Shown one piece after another: positions 32,942 to 40,820 of a stretch of DNA of 64,000 nt (positions are counted from its first letter, which is position 1; the number at the start of each line of letters is the position of its first letter). A program made the translations under genes and the position numbers. This DNA comes from CAWFKS01 sp963816435 (GTDB lineage Bacteria > Pseudomonadota > Alphaproteobacteria > Rhizobiales > Rhizobiaceae), in the NCBI GenBank assembly GCA_963816435.1, contig CAWFKS010000018.1, positions 186,001 to 250,000 on the forward strand. The letters are read 5' to 3'. The notes beneath the pieces are model-generated. The model was given only the letters and a program-made list of their open reading frames with translations, did not search any database and had not been told where the DNA came from.

Positions 32942-34444
32942 ATGGAAAAACGAATCTTCCCCAAACCGATCGAATCGGTCGCCCAACCCGACCCCTATCC
33001 GCGCACCAGCTTCACCGACGCCGAGGAGGCGGTGGCGGCGCTGACCAGGCTCTACGAGCGAAACACCGCCTTCCTGCGGGACTCCTTCAACGCCGTCGCC
33101 GCCGGGCACGACGAGCACACGCGCTACCGCGCCTTCTACCCGGAAGTCGGCGTATCGAGCTCCTCCTATACGCAGCTCGACTCGCGCCTGGCCTATGGCC
33201 ATGTGCCGGCGCCAGGCTACTATTCGACCACCGTCACCAGGCCGGATCTGTTCAAGACCTACCTGATCGACCAGCTGCGGCTGATCATGCGCAATCACGG
33301 CGTGCCGGTCACGGTCGGCGAATCGGAGACGCCGATCCCGCTGCACTTCGCCTTCCTCGAGGGCACCTACGTGGAAGCCGGCGCCGCCGAGAGCATCAAG
33401 CGGCCGCTGCGCGACCTGTTCGACGTGCCCGATCTCAACGCCACCGACGACCACATCGCCAACGGGACCTACGAGCCGATCCCCGGCGAACCGATGCCGC
33501 TGGCGCCGTTCACCGCGCAGCGCATCGACTATTCGCTGCACCGGCTGTCGCACTACACGGCGACCAGCCCCAACCATTTCCAGAACTTCGTGCTGTTCAC
33601 CAACTACCAGTTCTACGTCGACGAGTTCTGCGTGTTCGCCCGCGAGCTGATGGCGAACGGCGGCGGCGGCTACGAGCATTTCGTGGAGCCGGGCAACGTG
33701 ATGACGAAGGCGGGCGAGAGCGCGCCGGCCGACGGCGTCACGCCGGGGCGGCTGCCGCAGATGCCGGCCTATCATCTGTGCAAGCCGGACCATGGCGGCA
33801 TCACCATGGTCAATATCGGCGTCGGCCCGTCCAACGCCAAGACGATCACCGACCACATCGCGGTGCTGCGGCCGCATGCCTGGCTGATGCTCGGCCATTG
33901 CGCGGGCCTCAGGAACACGCAGGAGCTCGGCGACTACGTGCTGGCGCACGCCTATGTGCGCGAGGACCATGTGCTCGACGACGACCTGCCGGTCTGGGTG
34001 CCGGTTCCGGCACTGGCCGAGATCCAGGTGGCGCTGCAGGAGGCGGTGGCCGAGGTCACCGGGCTTTCCGGCTACGATCTGAAGCGCGTCATGCGCACCG
34101 GCACGGTCGCCACGATCGACAACCGCAACTGGGAACTGCGCGAGCAGCGGGGACCTGTGCAGCGGCTGTCGCAGTCGCGCGCCATCGCGCTCGACATGGA
34201 ATCGGCGACCATCGCAGCCAACGGTTTCCGCTTCCGCGTGCCCTACGGCACGCTGCTTTGCGTGTCGGACAAGCCGCTGCACGGCGAACTGAAGCTGCCG
34301 GGCATGGCGACTGACTTCTACAAGCGCCAGGTGGCGCAGCACCTGACCATCGGCATCAGGGCCGTGGAGAAGCTGGCCGCGATGCCGCCGGAGCGGCTGC
34401 ATTCGCGCAAGCTCAGAAGCTTCTCCGAGACCGCCTTCCAGTAA
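32942..34444 (+). CDS. amn: AMP nucleosidase
   Basis: Cytoplasmic enzyme that hydrolyses AMP to adenine and ribose 5-phosphate, in adenylate control and purine salvage. At 500 residues it has the normal two-domain length. The N-terminal AMP-nucleosidase domain includes LYERNTAFLRDSFNAVAAGH and YYSTTVTRPDLFKTYL. The C-terminal phosphorylase-like domain contains MVNIGVGPSNAKTITDHIAV, AWLMLGHCAGLRNTQELGDY and the ribose-binding ALDMESATIAANGFRFRVPY. Intact. Its own promoter probably lies just upstream. Confidence 0.95.
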   Translation: MEKRIFPKPIESVAQPDPYPRTSFTDAEEAVAALTRLYERNTAFLRDSFNAVAAGHDEHTRYRAFYPEVGVSSSSYTQLDSRLAYGHVPAPGYYSTTVTRPDLFKTYLIDQLRLIMRNHGVPVTVGESETPIPLHFAFLEGTYVEAGAAESIKRPLRDLFDVPDLNATDDHIANGTYEPIPGEPMPLAPFTAQRIDYSLHRLSHYTATSPNHFQNFVLFTNYQFYVDEFCVFARELMANGGGGYEHFVEPGNVMTKAGESAPADGVTPGRLPQMPAYHLCKPDHGGITMVNIGVGPSNAKTITDHIAVLRPHAWLMLGHCAGLRNTQELGDYVLAHAYVREDHVLDDDLPVWVPVPALAEIQVALQEAVAEVTGLSGYDLKRVMRTGTVATIDNRNWELREQRGPVQRLSQSRAIALDMESATIAANGFRFRVPYGTLLCVSDKPLHGELKLPGMATDFYKRQVAQHLTIGIRAVEKLAAMPPERLHSRKLRSFSETAFQ

Positions 34445-34532
34445 AGGCCACGGGAGAACGATCGATGGGGGCCGGCGGCGACCGCCATTTGGTCGGACAG
34501 CGCGCGGCGGCGCCGGTTGAGGCGCTGGCGCC

Positions 34533-35543
34533 ATGATCCGTCGCTTGCTGCAGTTCTTGGCGTCGCTCGCCGCGCTGGCGGGGCTCGGCCTCGCCGTCCT
34601 GGTGGTCGTCGGCTTCTTCGGCGCGCTCCACCCGGTGCTCGACGCGTTCTCGCATTTCCGGCTGCACTTCGCCGCGGCCATGGCGGTTGCCGCGCTCTTC
34701 CTGGCGTTCTTCGCTGGCAGGCGGCTGCAGGCGGCGCTCATGATTTCCGTGGCGCTGCTGGCGACGGCGATGACGCTCGGCCTGCCCTGGCAGCAGAACG
34801 ACGGCGTGCGCGCGGCGGACGCGAGCATGATCGCCGGGAGCGGGAGCGCGCGCTATCGCCTGCTTCAGCTCAACCTGCGCTACGACAATCCGCACCCCGA
34901 AGAGGTGCTGTCGCTGGTCGGCAGGCTAGAGCCCGACGTCATCACCTTCGAGGAGGTGTCGCAACACTGGCTGCCAAAGCTCGAACTTCTGCGCGCACGC
35001 TATCCCTACAGTCTCGTGTGCGAGGCGCCGTCCTTCAGCACCGGCGGCGTCGCCATCCTGTCGCGGCGGCCGTTCGCGGCCGCGCCGCACTGCCTGCCCG
35101 GCAAGACGCTTGCCATCGCCGCGATCGATTTCGGCGGGCGGCGCGCCGACGTGGCGGCGATGCATCTTGGCTGGCCCATCGTCTACCGCCAGCACAGGCA
35201 GCTGGAGCGCTATGCCGGAGATCTTTCAGACCTCGGGCGCACCGCTATCCTGGCCGGGGACCTCAACGCCGTGGCCTGGAGCGACACGGCGCGCCGCGTC
35301 GCCAGCTACGGTCGGCTGAAGCCGGCCGGCCGCGTCGGGCCCACCTGGCTGTGGCGCCGGCTGCCGGACTGGCTGCGGCCATGGATCGGCCTGCCGATCG
35401 ACCACGTCTTCGTCAAGGGAGCGGTGCTGCCGCTGTCGCTCGAGCGGCTCGGCAATGTCGGCTCGGACCACCTGCCGCTGATGTTGGAATTCACCGTGCT
35501 GCCCGAAGAGCAGCCGGCACAGGTGCTGAAGGCGTCGCTGTGA
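34533..35543 (+). CDS. membrane-anchored endonuclease/exonuclease/phosphatase family protein
   Basis: A 336-residue protein with three predicted N-terminal membrane helices (LLQFLASLAALAGLGLAVLV, then AAAMAVAALFLAFFAG, then ALMISVALLATAMTLGL) and a soluble C-terminal EEP domain. The domain motifs are LLQLNLRYDNPHPEEV, PDVITFEEVSQHW, ILAGDLNAVAWSDTARR and the terminal VGSDHLPLMLEF, which supply the metal ligands and catalytic histidine of the DNase I/phosphatase fold. The substrate is unknown and could be a phosphodiester or phospholipid at the membrane. It ends against the convergent ETF-QO terminator. Confidence 0.82.
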   Translation: MIRRLLQFLASLAALAGLGLAVLVVVGFFGALHPVLDAFSHFRLHFAAAMAVAALFLAFFAGRRLQAALMISVALLATAMTLGLPWQQNDGVRAADASMIAGSGSARYRLLQLNLRYDNPHPEEVLSLVGRLEPDVITFEEVSQHWLPKLELLRARYPYSLVCEAPSFSTGGVAILSRRPFAAAPHCLPGKTLAIAAIDFGGRRADVAAMHLGWPIVYRQHRQLERYAGDLSDLGRTAILAGDLNAVAWSDTARRVASYGRLKPAGRVGPTWLWRRLPDWLRPWIGLPIDHVFVKGAVLPLSLERLGNVGSDHLPLMLEFTVLPEEQPAQVLKASL

Positions 35544-35545
35544 CG

Positions 35546-35571
35546 AAAAGCCGGCGGCGAGCGCCGCCGGC
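35546..35571 (-). terminator. terminator of the ETF-QO gene
   Basis: A 10-bp perfect stem, GCCGGCGGCG with CGCCGCCGGC. Read leftward it is followed by TTTTC. It lies just past the stop at 35587 in a convergent gap of 43 bases. Confidence 0.8.
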
Positions 35572-35586
35572 CGAGCCGCGCAATCC

Positions 35587-37305
35587 TTACATGTTGACGT
35601 AGACCGGGCCCTCGCCGCCCTGCGGCGGCACCCAGTTGATGTTCTGGTTCGGGTCCTTGATGTCGCACGTCTTGCAGTGCACGCAGTTCTGCGAGTTGAT
35701 GACGAAGCGCGCCTCGGGATTGGTGTGCGAGACCTCGCCGCCCTTCTGCGGCGCGCCCGGGCCGCCGGCCAGAGAATTGCCGTCGGCATCCACCCATTCG
35801 TAGACGCCGGCCGGGCAGTAGCGCGTCGAAGGGCCGGAAAACACCTCGTATTCGGACGTCTTCTGCAGCTCCGGATCGAGAAGCTGGAGGTGCACCGGCT
35901 CGTTCTCGTCGTGATTGGTGTTCGACAGGAACACCGAGGACGAGCGGTCGAAGGTCAGCGTGCCGTCGGGCTTGGGATAGGCGATCGGCTTGTGCTTCGA
36001 TGCGGGATCGAGAGCGGCATAGTCCGGCTTGCCGTGCTTCATCGTTCCGAAGATCGAGAAGCCGAAGAGCTGGTTGGTCCACATGTCGAAGCCGCCGAGC
36101 GCCACGCCCAGCCACAGGCCGTAGCGCGACCACAGCGGCTTGACGTTGCGCACCTTCTTCAGGTCCTTGCCGATCTCGGAAGTTCGCCAGGCCTCGTCGT
36201 AGGCCGAAATCTCGTCCTGGGCGCGTCCCGCCTTGATGGCCTCGGCGACGTTCTCGGCAGCCATCATTCCAGACAGCACGGCGTTGTGAGAGCCCTTGAT
36301 GCGCGGCACGTTGACGAAGCCGGCCGAGCAGCCGATCAGCGCCCCGCCGGGGAAGGTGAGCTTGGGCACCGACTGCCAGCCGCCCTCGGTGATGGCGCGG
36401 GCGCCGTAGGAGACGCGCTTGGCGCCTTCGAACGTGCCGCGGATCGCCGGATGCGTCTTGAAGCGCTGGAACTCCTCGAACGGCGACAGGTACGGGTTCT
36501 TGTAGTTGAGGTGGACGACGAAGCCGACGGCCACCTGGTTGTTGTCGAGGTGGTAGAGGAAGGAGCCGCCGCCGGTCTCGTTGTCGAGCGGCCAGCCGAA
36601 GGAATGCTGCACCAGGCCCGGCTGGTGGTTCTCCGGCTTGACCTCCCACAACTCCTTCAGCCCGATGCCGAATTTCTGCGGATCGCGTCCTTCGGACAGC
36701 CGGAACTTGGTGATCAGCTGCTTGGCGAGCGAGCCGCGCACGCCCTCGCCGATCAGCGTGTATTTGCCGAGCAGTTCCATGCCGGGCTGGTAGTTGGGGC
36801 CGTGGCTGCCGTCGCGCTCCACGCCCATGTCGCCGGTGAGGACGCCCTTCACCGCGCCGTTGTCGTCATAGATGACATCGGATGCCGCGAAGCCGGGATA
36901 GATTTCCACGCCGAGCGATTCGGCGTGCGCGGCCAGCCATTTGCAGACATTGCCGAGCGAGACGATGAAGTTGCCGTGGTTGTTCATCAGCGGCGGCATC
37001 AAGACGTTCGGCACCTTGAAGGCCCCTGCCGGGCCGAGCACCAGGAACTGGTCTTCCGTCACCGGCGTGGTGAAGGGGTGGTCGCTCTCCTCGCGCCAGC
37101 CGGGCAGCAGTCTGTCGATGCCGACCGGGTCGACGACCGCCCCGGACAGGATATGGGCGCCGACCTCGCCGCCCTTTTCGAGCACCACCACGGAAAGTTC
37201 GGGGTCGAGCTGCTTGAGCCTGATCGCCGCCGACAGCCCGGCCGGGCCGGCGCCGACGATGACCACATCGAATTCCATGCTCTCGCGCTCGATCTCGCTC
37301 ATCAA
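35587..37305 (-). CDS. electron transfer flavoprotein-ubiquinone oxidoreductase
   Basis: Inner-membrane-associated iron-sulfur flavoprotein (572 residues) that passes electrons from reduced ETF to ubiquinone, the outlet for acyl-CoA dehydrogenases such as the one at 19232. The N-terminal FAD site is FDVVIVGAGPAGLSAAIRLK, then GAHILSGAVVDP. The C-terminal ferredoxin-like cluster site has CVHCKTCDIKDPNQNINW, and the last residues are GGEGPVYVNM as in this family. The start is probably one of the adjacent methionines MMSEIERES. A LiuR-like operator lies 160-180 bases upstream, consistent with control by branched-chain amino-acid breakdown. Confidence 0.95.
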   Translation of the reverse strand: MMSEIERESMEFDVVIVGAGPAGLSAAIRLKQLDPELSVVVLEKGGEVGAHILSGAVVDPVGIDRLLPGWREESDHPFTTPVTEDQFLVLGPAGAFKVPNVLMPPLMNNHGNFIVSLGNVCKWLAAHAESLGVEIYPGFAASDVIYDDNGAVKGVLTGDMGVERDGSHGPNYQPGMELLGKYTLIGEGVRGSLAKQLITKFRLSEGRDPQKFGIGLKELWEVKPENHQPGLVQHSFGWPLDNETGGGSFLYHLDNNQVAVGFVVHLNYKNPYLSPFEEFQRFKTHPAIRGTFEGAKRVSYGARAITEGGWQSVPKLTFPGGALIGCSAGFVNVPRIKGSHNAVLSGMMAAENVAEAIKAGRAQDEISAYDEAWRTSEIGKDLKKVRNVKPLWSRYGLWLGVALGGFDMWTNQLFGFSIFGTMKHGKPDYAALDPASKHKPIAYPKPDGTLTFDRSSSVFLSNTNHDENEPVHLQLLDPELQKTSEYEVFSGPSTRYCPAGVYEWVDADGNSLAGGPGAPQKGGEVSHTNPEARFVINSQNCVHCKTCDIKDPNQNINWVPPQGGEGPVYVNM

Positions 37306-37464
37306 ATCCTCTCCGCTGGCTCCAGGCCGGCCATGCCAAATACCGGGCTTTCCTCGACCAGCCGGCTATAACCCATCAGTCGGGCGGGCGAAACGCCCTT
37401 CCGGTGCGTTGGCGCCGGGCGTGGCGGTGCCATCGCAACGGCACAGGCTCCTGACCGCACAATA

Positions 37465-37487
37465 TTTTACGCTAACGTAAACGTCAA
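37465..37487. promoter_or_regulatory. LiuR-like operator between ETF-QO and uracil-DNA glycosylase genes
   Basis: The sequence CTAACGTAAACGTCAA (37472-37487) matches 14 of 16 positions of the recalled LiuR dyad TTTACGTAAACGTCAA. It overlaps a second dyad, TTTACG-CTAA-CGTAAA (37466-37481). LiuR is a MerR-family regulator of leucine/isovalerate genes and ETF genes in proteobacteria. The site lies 160 bases before the ETF-QO start and 60 bases before the glycosylase start. Confidence 0.55.
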
Positions 37488-37547
37488 TTATCAGCGCTCG
37501 GTTCCGCGCCGCTTGCAATCCGGCGTCCGGCGGCCGATCTTGCCGCC

Positions 37548-38421
37548 ATGCCAGCCGACACCGCCCTTCCCGACCTGCGCGATCTGCTCGCCTTCTATGC
37601 GGAGGCCGGCTACGACGAGGCGCTCGCCGACGAGCCGGTCAACCGCTTCGCCGAGGCGCGCACCGCCTCGCGCCCGCAGCCGGCGGCCGCGCGCACCGCA
37701 GCCGTCTCGCGACGTGGCCGCGCAGCCCGCCCCGCCGCAACAGCGGGCGTCGCTGCTCCAGCAGCAGCTGCCGGCGCAGCCACGACCCGCACAGCAGGCG
37801 GTCGTGCCTGACGAGAAGCAGGCGAGCCGCGCCCGCGAACTCGCGCGCAGCGCCGGCACGCTCGACGAACTCAAGCAGATCCTTGCCGAGTTCGACGGCT
37901 GCAACCTTCGCTTCACGGCCAAGAACCTGGTGTTTTCCGACGGCAATCCGGAAGGCGACCTGATGCTGGTCGGCGAGGCCCCGGGCCGCGACGAGGATCT
38001 GGAGGGCCTGCCCTTCGTCGGCCGCTCGGGCCAGCTTCTCGACCGCATGCTGGCGGCGATCGGCCTCGACCGCAACGCGGCCTACATCGCCAACGTGATC
38101 CCGTGGCGGCCGCCGGGCAACCGCACGCCGACGCCGCTGGAGACCGAGATCTGCCGCCCGTTCATCGAGCGGCAGATCGAACTCGCGCGCCCGAAGGTGC
38201 TGGTGACGCTCGGCAACCCGTCGACCAAGCTGCTCTTGGACACCCAGACCGGCATCATGCGCATGCGCGGCACCTGGAGCGTCCACCGTACCGCCGGCGG
38301 CGCGGAAATCCCGACCATGCCGACGCTGCACCCGGCCTATCTGCTGCGCAACCCGGCTCACAAGAAGCTCGCCTGGCGCGACTTCCTGGCGGTCAAGATG
38401 AAGCTTGCCGCCTCATCCTGA
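37548..38421 (+). CDS. uracil-DNA glycosylase, family 4-like (one-base frameshift)
   Basis: Base-excision repair glycosylase of 290 residues after removing one base near 37690. A long Pro/Gln/Ala-rich linker (residues about 40-95) precedes the catalytic domain. Motif A is VGEAPGRDEDLEGLPFVGRS, the mid motif is NVIPWRPPGNRTPTPLE, and motif B is PTMPTLHPAYLLRNPA. Two of the four cysteines that ligate the [4Fe-4S] cluster in classical family 4 enzymes are missing: FDGCNLRF has one of two, and IPWRPP has Trp where KCRPP is usual. Only DGC and EICRPF remain, so the cluster may be absent or altered. Intact catalytic motifs argue it is active. Confidence 0.85.
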
Positions 38422-38506
38422 ACCCTGACTTGTAGGCACCGTGGGTCCTCGGCTGCGCTGTATCACCACCGCCTCCGCCGTCGGGCCGGCGAAGCGGCCG
38501 TCGCAG

Positions 38507-38905
38507 TCACGCCGCAACCCGTGTGGCCACGCGCAAGCCGGACTGCTGCATTGCCGCGAGAGCCAGAACCGCCAGCGCCTGGGCGCTGACGAAGGCGATG
38601 CCCAAACCGTTGGGCGCGATCAGTCCGGCCAGCATGATGCCGAAGCTCGCCGCAACCCACAAAAGGTTCGCGAGCACGATGTCGAGCAGGACGAGGCGCG
38701 GAGCAGTATCGCGACGTGCCACGAAAAGCAGCATCGCGGCCCAGGGAAAGAGCACCAGCCCCGCCCAGAAGAGAAGGCCGGAGGGGATTTCCAGCCAGCG
38801 ACCGAGAAGCGAGGCGCCTGCCGCCATCAGCAAGCCGGCGGCGGCGCTGACCACGGCATCGGTGACCAGCACCTTTGACAGGAAGGGAGTGATCGTCACG
38901 GACAT
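38507..38905 (-). CDS. four-helix membrane protein of unknown function
   Basis: A 132-residue integral membrane protein with four hydrophobic segments, for example LVTDAVVSAAAGLLMAAGAS, GLLFWAGLVLFPWAAMLLFV and ALAVLALAAMQQ near the C-terminus. The start at 38905 follows GGAGGCTGAA; the upstream in-frame ATG at 38917 lacks such spacing. It diverges from the XRE regulator gene at 39052 and is probably its target. Function unknown. Confidence 0.68.
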   Translation of the reverse strand: MSVTITPFLSKVLVTDAVVSAAAGLLMAAGASLLGRWLEIPSGLLFWAGLVLFPWAAMLLFVARRDTAPRLVLLDIVLANLLWVAASFGIMLAGLIAPNGLGIAFVSAQALAVLALAAMQQSGLRVATRVAA

Positions 38906-39051
38906 TTCAGCCTCCATCGGCTCCCTTTCCACGGATGGCGGCGGCCGGGAGCGCTGCACGCCACGGAACGGATCGTGGCAGTGCGGATCGGGTGTGCCGA
39001 TTACCCGCAAGGTAATGGAACGGCGCGGATGGCTCGGCTAATCTGCGATCC

Positions 39052-39849
39052 ATGGAACACGTCATCCACGAAGGCGCCGGGGCGCTGCTGCGCGAATGGC
39101 GCACCAAGCGGCGCATGAGCCAGCTCGACCTCTCGGCGGAAGCCGAGATATCGCAGCGCCACCTCAGCTTCATGGAAAGCGGCCGCGCGCGACCGTCGCG
39201 CGAGATGATCCTGCACCTGTCGGACCGGCTCGAGATTCCGCTGCGCCACCGCAACAGGCTGCTGCTGGCGGCCGGCTTCGCGCCTAGCTTTTCGGAGCGC
39301 CGGCTGGACGACGCGACGCTGAAGCCGGCGCTGGCCGCCGTCGAGCTGGTGCTGAAGGGCCACGAGCCCAACCCCGCCATCGCCGTCGACCGGCATTGGA
39401 ACCTGATTGCCGGAAACAACGCGATCGGTGCTTTTCTGGAGGGCGTCGACGATGCAAGCCTGCTCGCCCCGCCGATCAACGTCCTGCGGCTCAGCCTCCA
39501 CCCGCGCGGTCTGGCGCCGCGTATCGTCAACCTGGCGGAATGGCGTCACCACCTGCTCGAGCGGTTGCGCCGGCAGAACGACAGCGTCGGCGACCCGGGA
39601 CTCGCCGAACTGGAGGCCGAGCTGCGGTCCTATCCGGGCGGCCGCGGCACCAGCCGTCCCGGTCGGCTCGACGCGCCGGACATCGCGATGCCGCTCAGAA
39701 TCCGGGCCGGCGAAACGGTATTGTCCTTCATCACTACCATAACGGTGTTCGGCACCCCGCTCGACGTCACCCTGGCCGAGCTGGCGGTGGAGTCCTTCTT
39801 CCCGGCCGATCGCGAGACCGCCGACTGGCTGCGCCAGGCGGCCGCCTGA
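39052..39849 (+). CDS. XRE-family regulator with MLTR-type ligand domain
   Basis: A 265-residue regulator. The N-terminal helix-turn-helix (LREWRTKRRMSQLDLSAEAE, then RHLSFMESGRARPSREMILH) occupies residues 8-65. The rest is the MmyB-like ligand-binding domain, seen in AVDRHWNLIAGNNAIGAFLE and in the later LRIRAGETVLSFITTITVFG, a fold that can bind fatty acids. It is divergent from the membrane protein gene at 38507 with about 146 bases between, and probably controls it. Confidence 0.85.
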   Translation: MEHVIHEGAGALLREWRTKRRMSQLDLSAEAEISQRHLSFMESGRARPSREMILHLSDRLEIPLRHRNRLLLAAGFAPSFSERRLDDATLKPALAAVELVLKGHEPNPAIAVDRHWNLIAGNNAIGAFLEGVDDASLLAPPINVLRLSLHPRGLAPRIVNLAEWRHHLLERLRRQNDSVGDPGLAELEAELRSYPGGRGTSRPGRLDAPDIAMPLRIRAGETVLSFITTITVFGTPLDVTLAELAVESFFPADRETADWLRQAAA

Positions 39850-39855
39850 ATCCCC

Positions 39856-40806
39856 TCACCCCTGTGGCGTCATGACCTTGCGGGCCGCGCCGCGCGGCAG
39901 GCCCAGCCGGTGCTCGCGCCAGATGATGAACAGGCCGGCACCGACGACGATGATGCCGCCGACCACGGTGTAGAGCGTCGGCACGTCGCCGAAGACGTAG
40001 TAGCCGATCACCACCGCCAGCACGAGCGAGGTGTATTCGAACGGCGCGACCGTGGCGATCGAGGCGTGGCGGTAGGCCTGGGTCATCAGGATCTGGCCGA
40101 TGCCGCCGCAAAACCCGGCCGCGACGAGGAAGGCTGCCTGCTGCGCAGTGAGATGCGCCCAGCCGAACGGGATCGTGCACAGCGAGGCGGCCGTCGCCGT
40201 CAGCGAAAACCACACCACGATCGTCTGGGTCCGCTCGGTCCTGACCAGCCGCCGCACCAGCAGCGCGGCGACGGCCGAGATGGCCGCCCCGATCAGCACG
40301 GCGAACAACCCGGTGATCTCGCTGCTTGCCATTGGCGCCCCGCCGGTCAGCAGCGTCAGCTTGGGCCAGGAGATGATGAACACGCCGACGAAGCCGATCG
40401 CGACGGCGCTCCAGCGGAAGATGCGCACCGTCTCGCCGAGCACCAGCGCGCTCAGCACCACCACCATCAGCGGCTGGGCGTAGCCGAGCGTCACCACCTC
40501 GGGCAGCGGCAGCACCGTCAGCCCGTAGAAGCCCAACCCCATGGAGCTGACGCCGACGAGCCCGCGCGCGACGTGGCTCAACGGCCGCTCGGTGCGGAAA
40601 GCGGTTGCGATCTGGCGGCGCCAGGCGAGCACCGCCAGGATCGGGACGATAGCGAACAGCGACCGGAAGAAGACGATCTGCCCCGGCGGCACCTCGCCCA
40701 CCGCCTTGATGAAGGAACTCATGGCCATGAAGATGGCCACCGAGATCACCTTCAGGCCGATGCCCGTCAGCGGGCTGGCATCCGTTTCAGTGCCGGCGGC
40801 GGCCAC
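39856..40806 (-). CDS. EamA-family (DMT) permease
   Basis: A 316-residue drug/metabolite transporter with about ten hydrophobic segments in two EamA repeats. Examples are SVAIFMAMSSFIKAVGE, VVTLGYAQPLMVVVLSALVL, then ITGLFAVLIGAAISAVAALL and TVVGGIIVVGAGLFIIW at the C-terminus. No in-frame ATG opens the protein; GTG at 40806 is the best start, 15 bases past the CoxL stop, so the two genes are likely one transcript. Substrate unknown. Confidence 0.8.
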   Translation of the reverse strand: MAAAGTETDASPLTGIGLKVISVAIFMAMSSFIKAVGEVPPGQIVFFRSLFAIVPILAVLAWRRQIATAFRTERPLSHVARGLVGVSSMGLGFYGLTVLPLPEVVTLGYAQPLMVVVLSALVLGETVRIFRWSAVAIGFVGVFIISWPKLTLLTGGAPMASSEITGLFAVLIGAAISAVAALLVRRLVRTERTQTIVVWFSLTATAASLCTIPFGWAHLTAQQAAFLVAAGFCGGIGQILMTQAYRHASIATVAPFEYTSLVLAVVIGYYVFGDVPTLYTVVGGIIVVGAGLFIIWREHRLGLPRGAARKVMTPQG

Positions 40807-40820
40807 CTTCGCTCTGTCCG

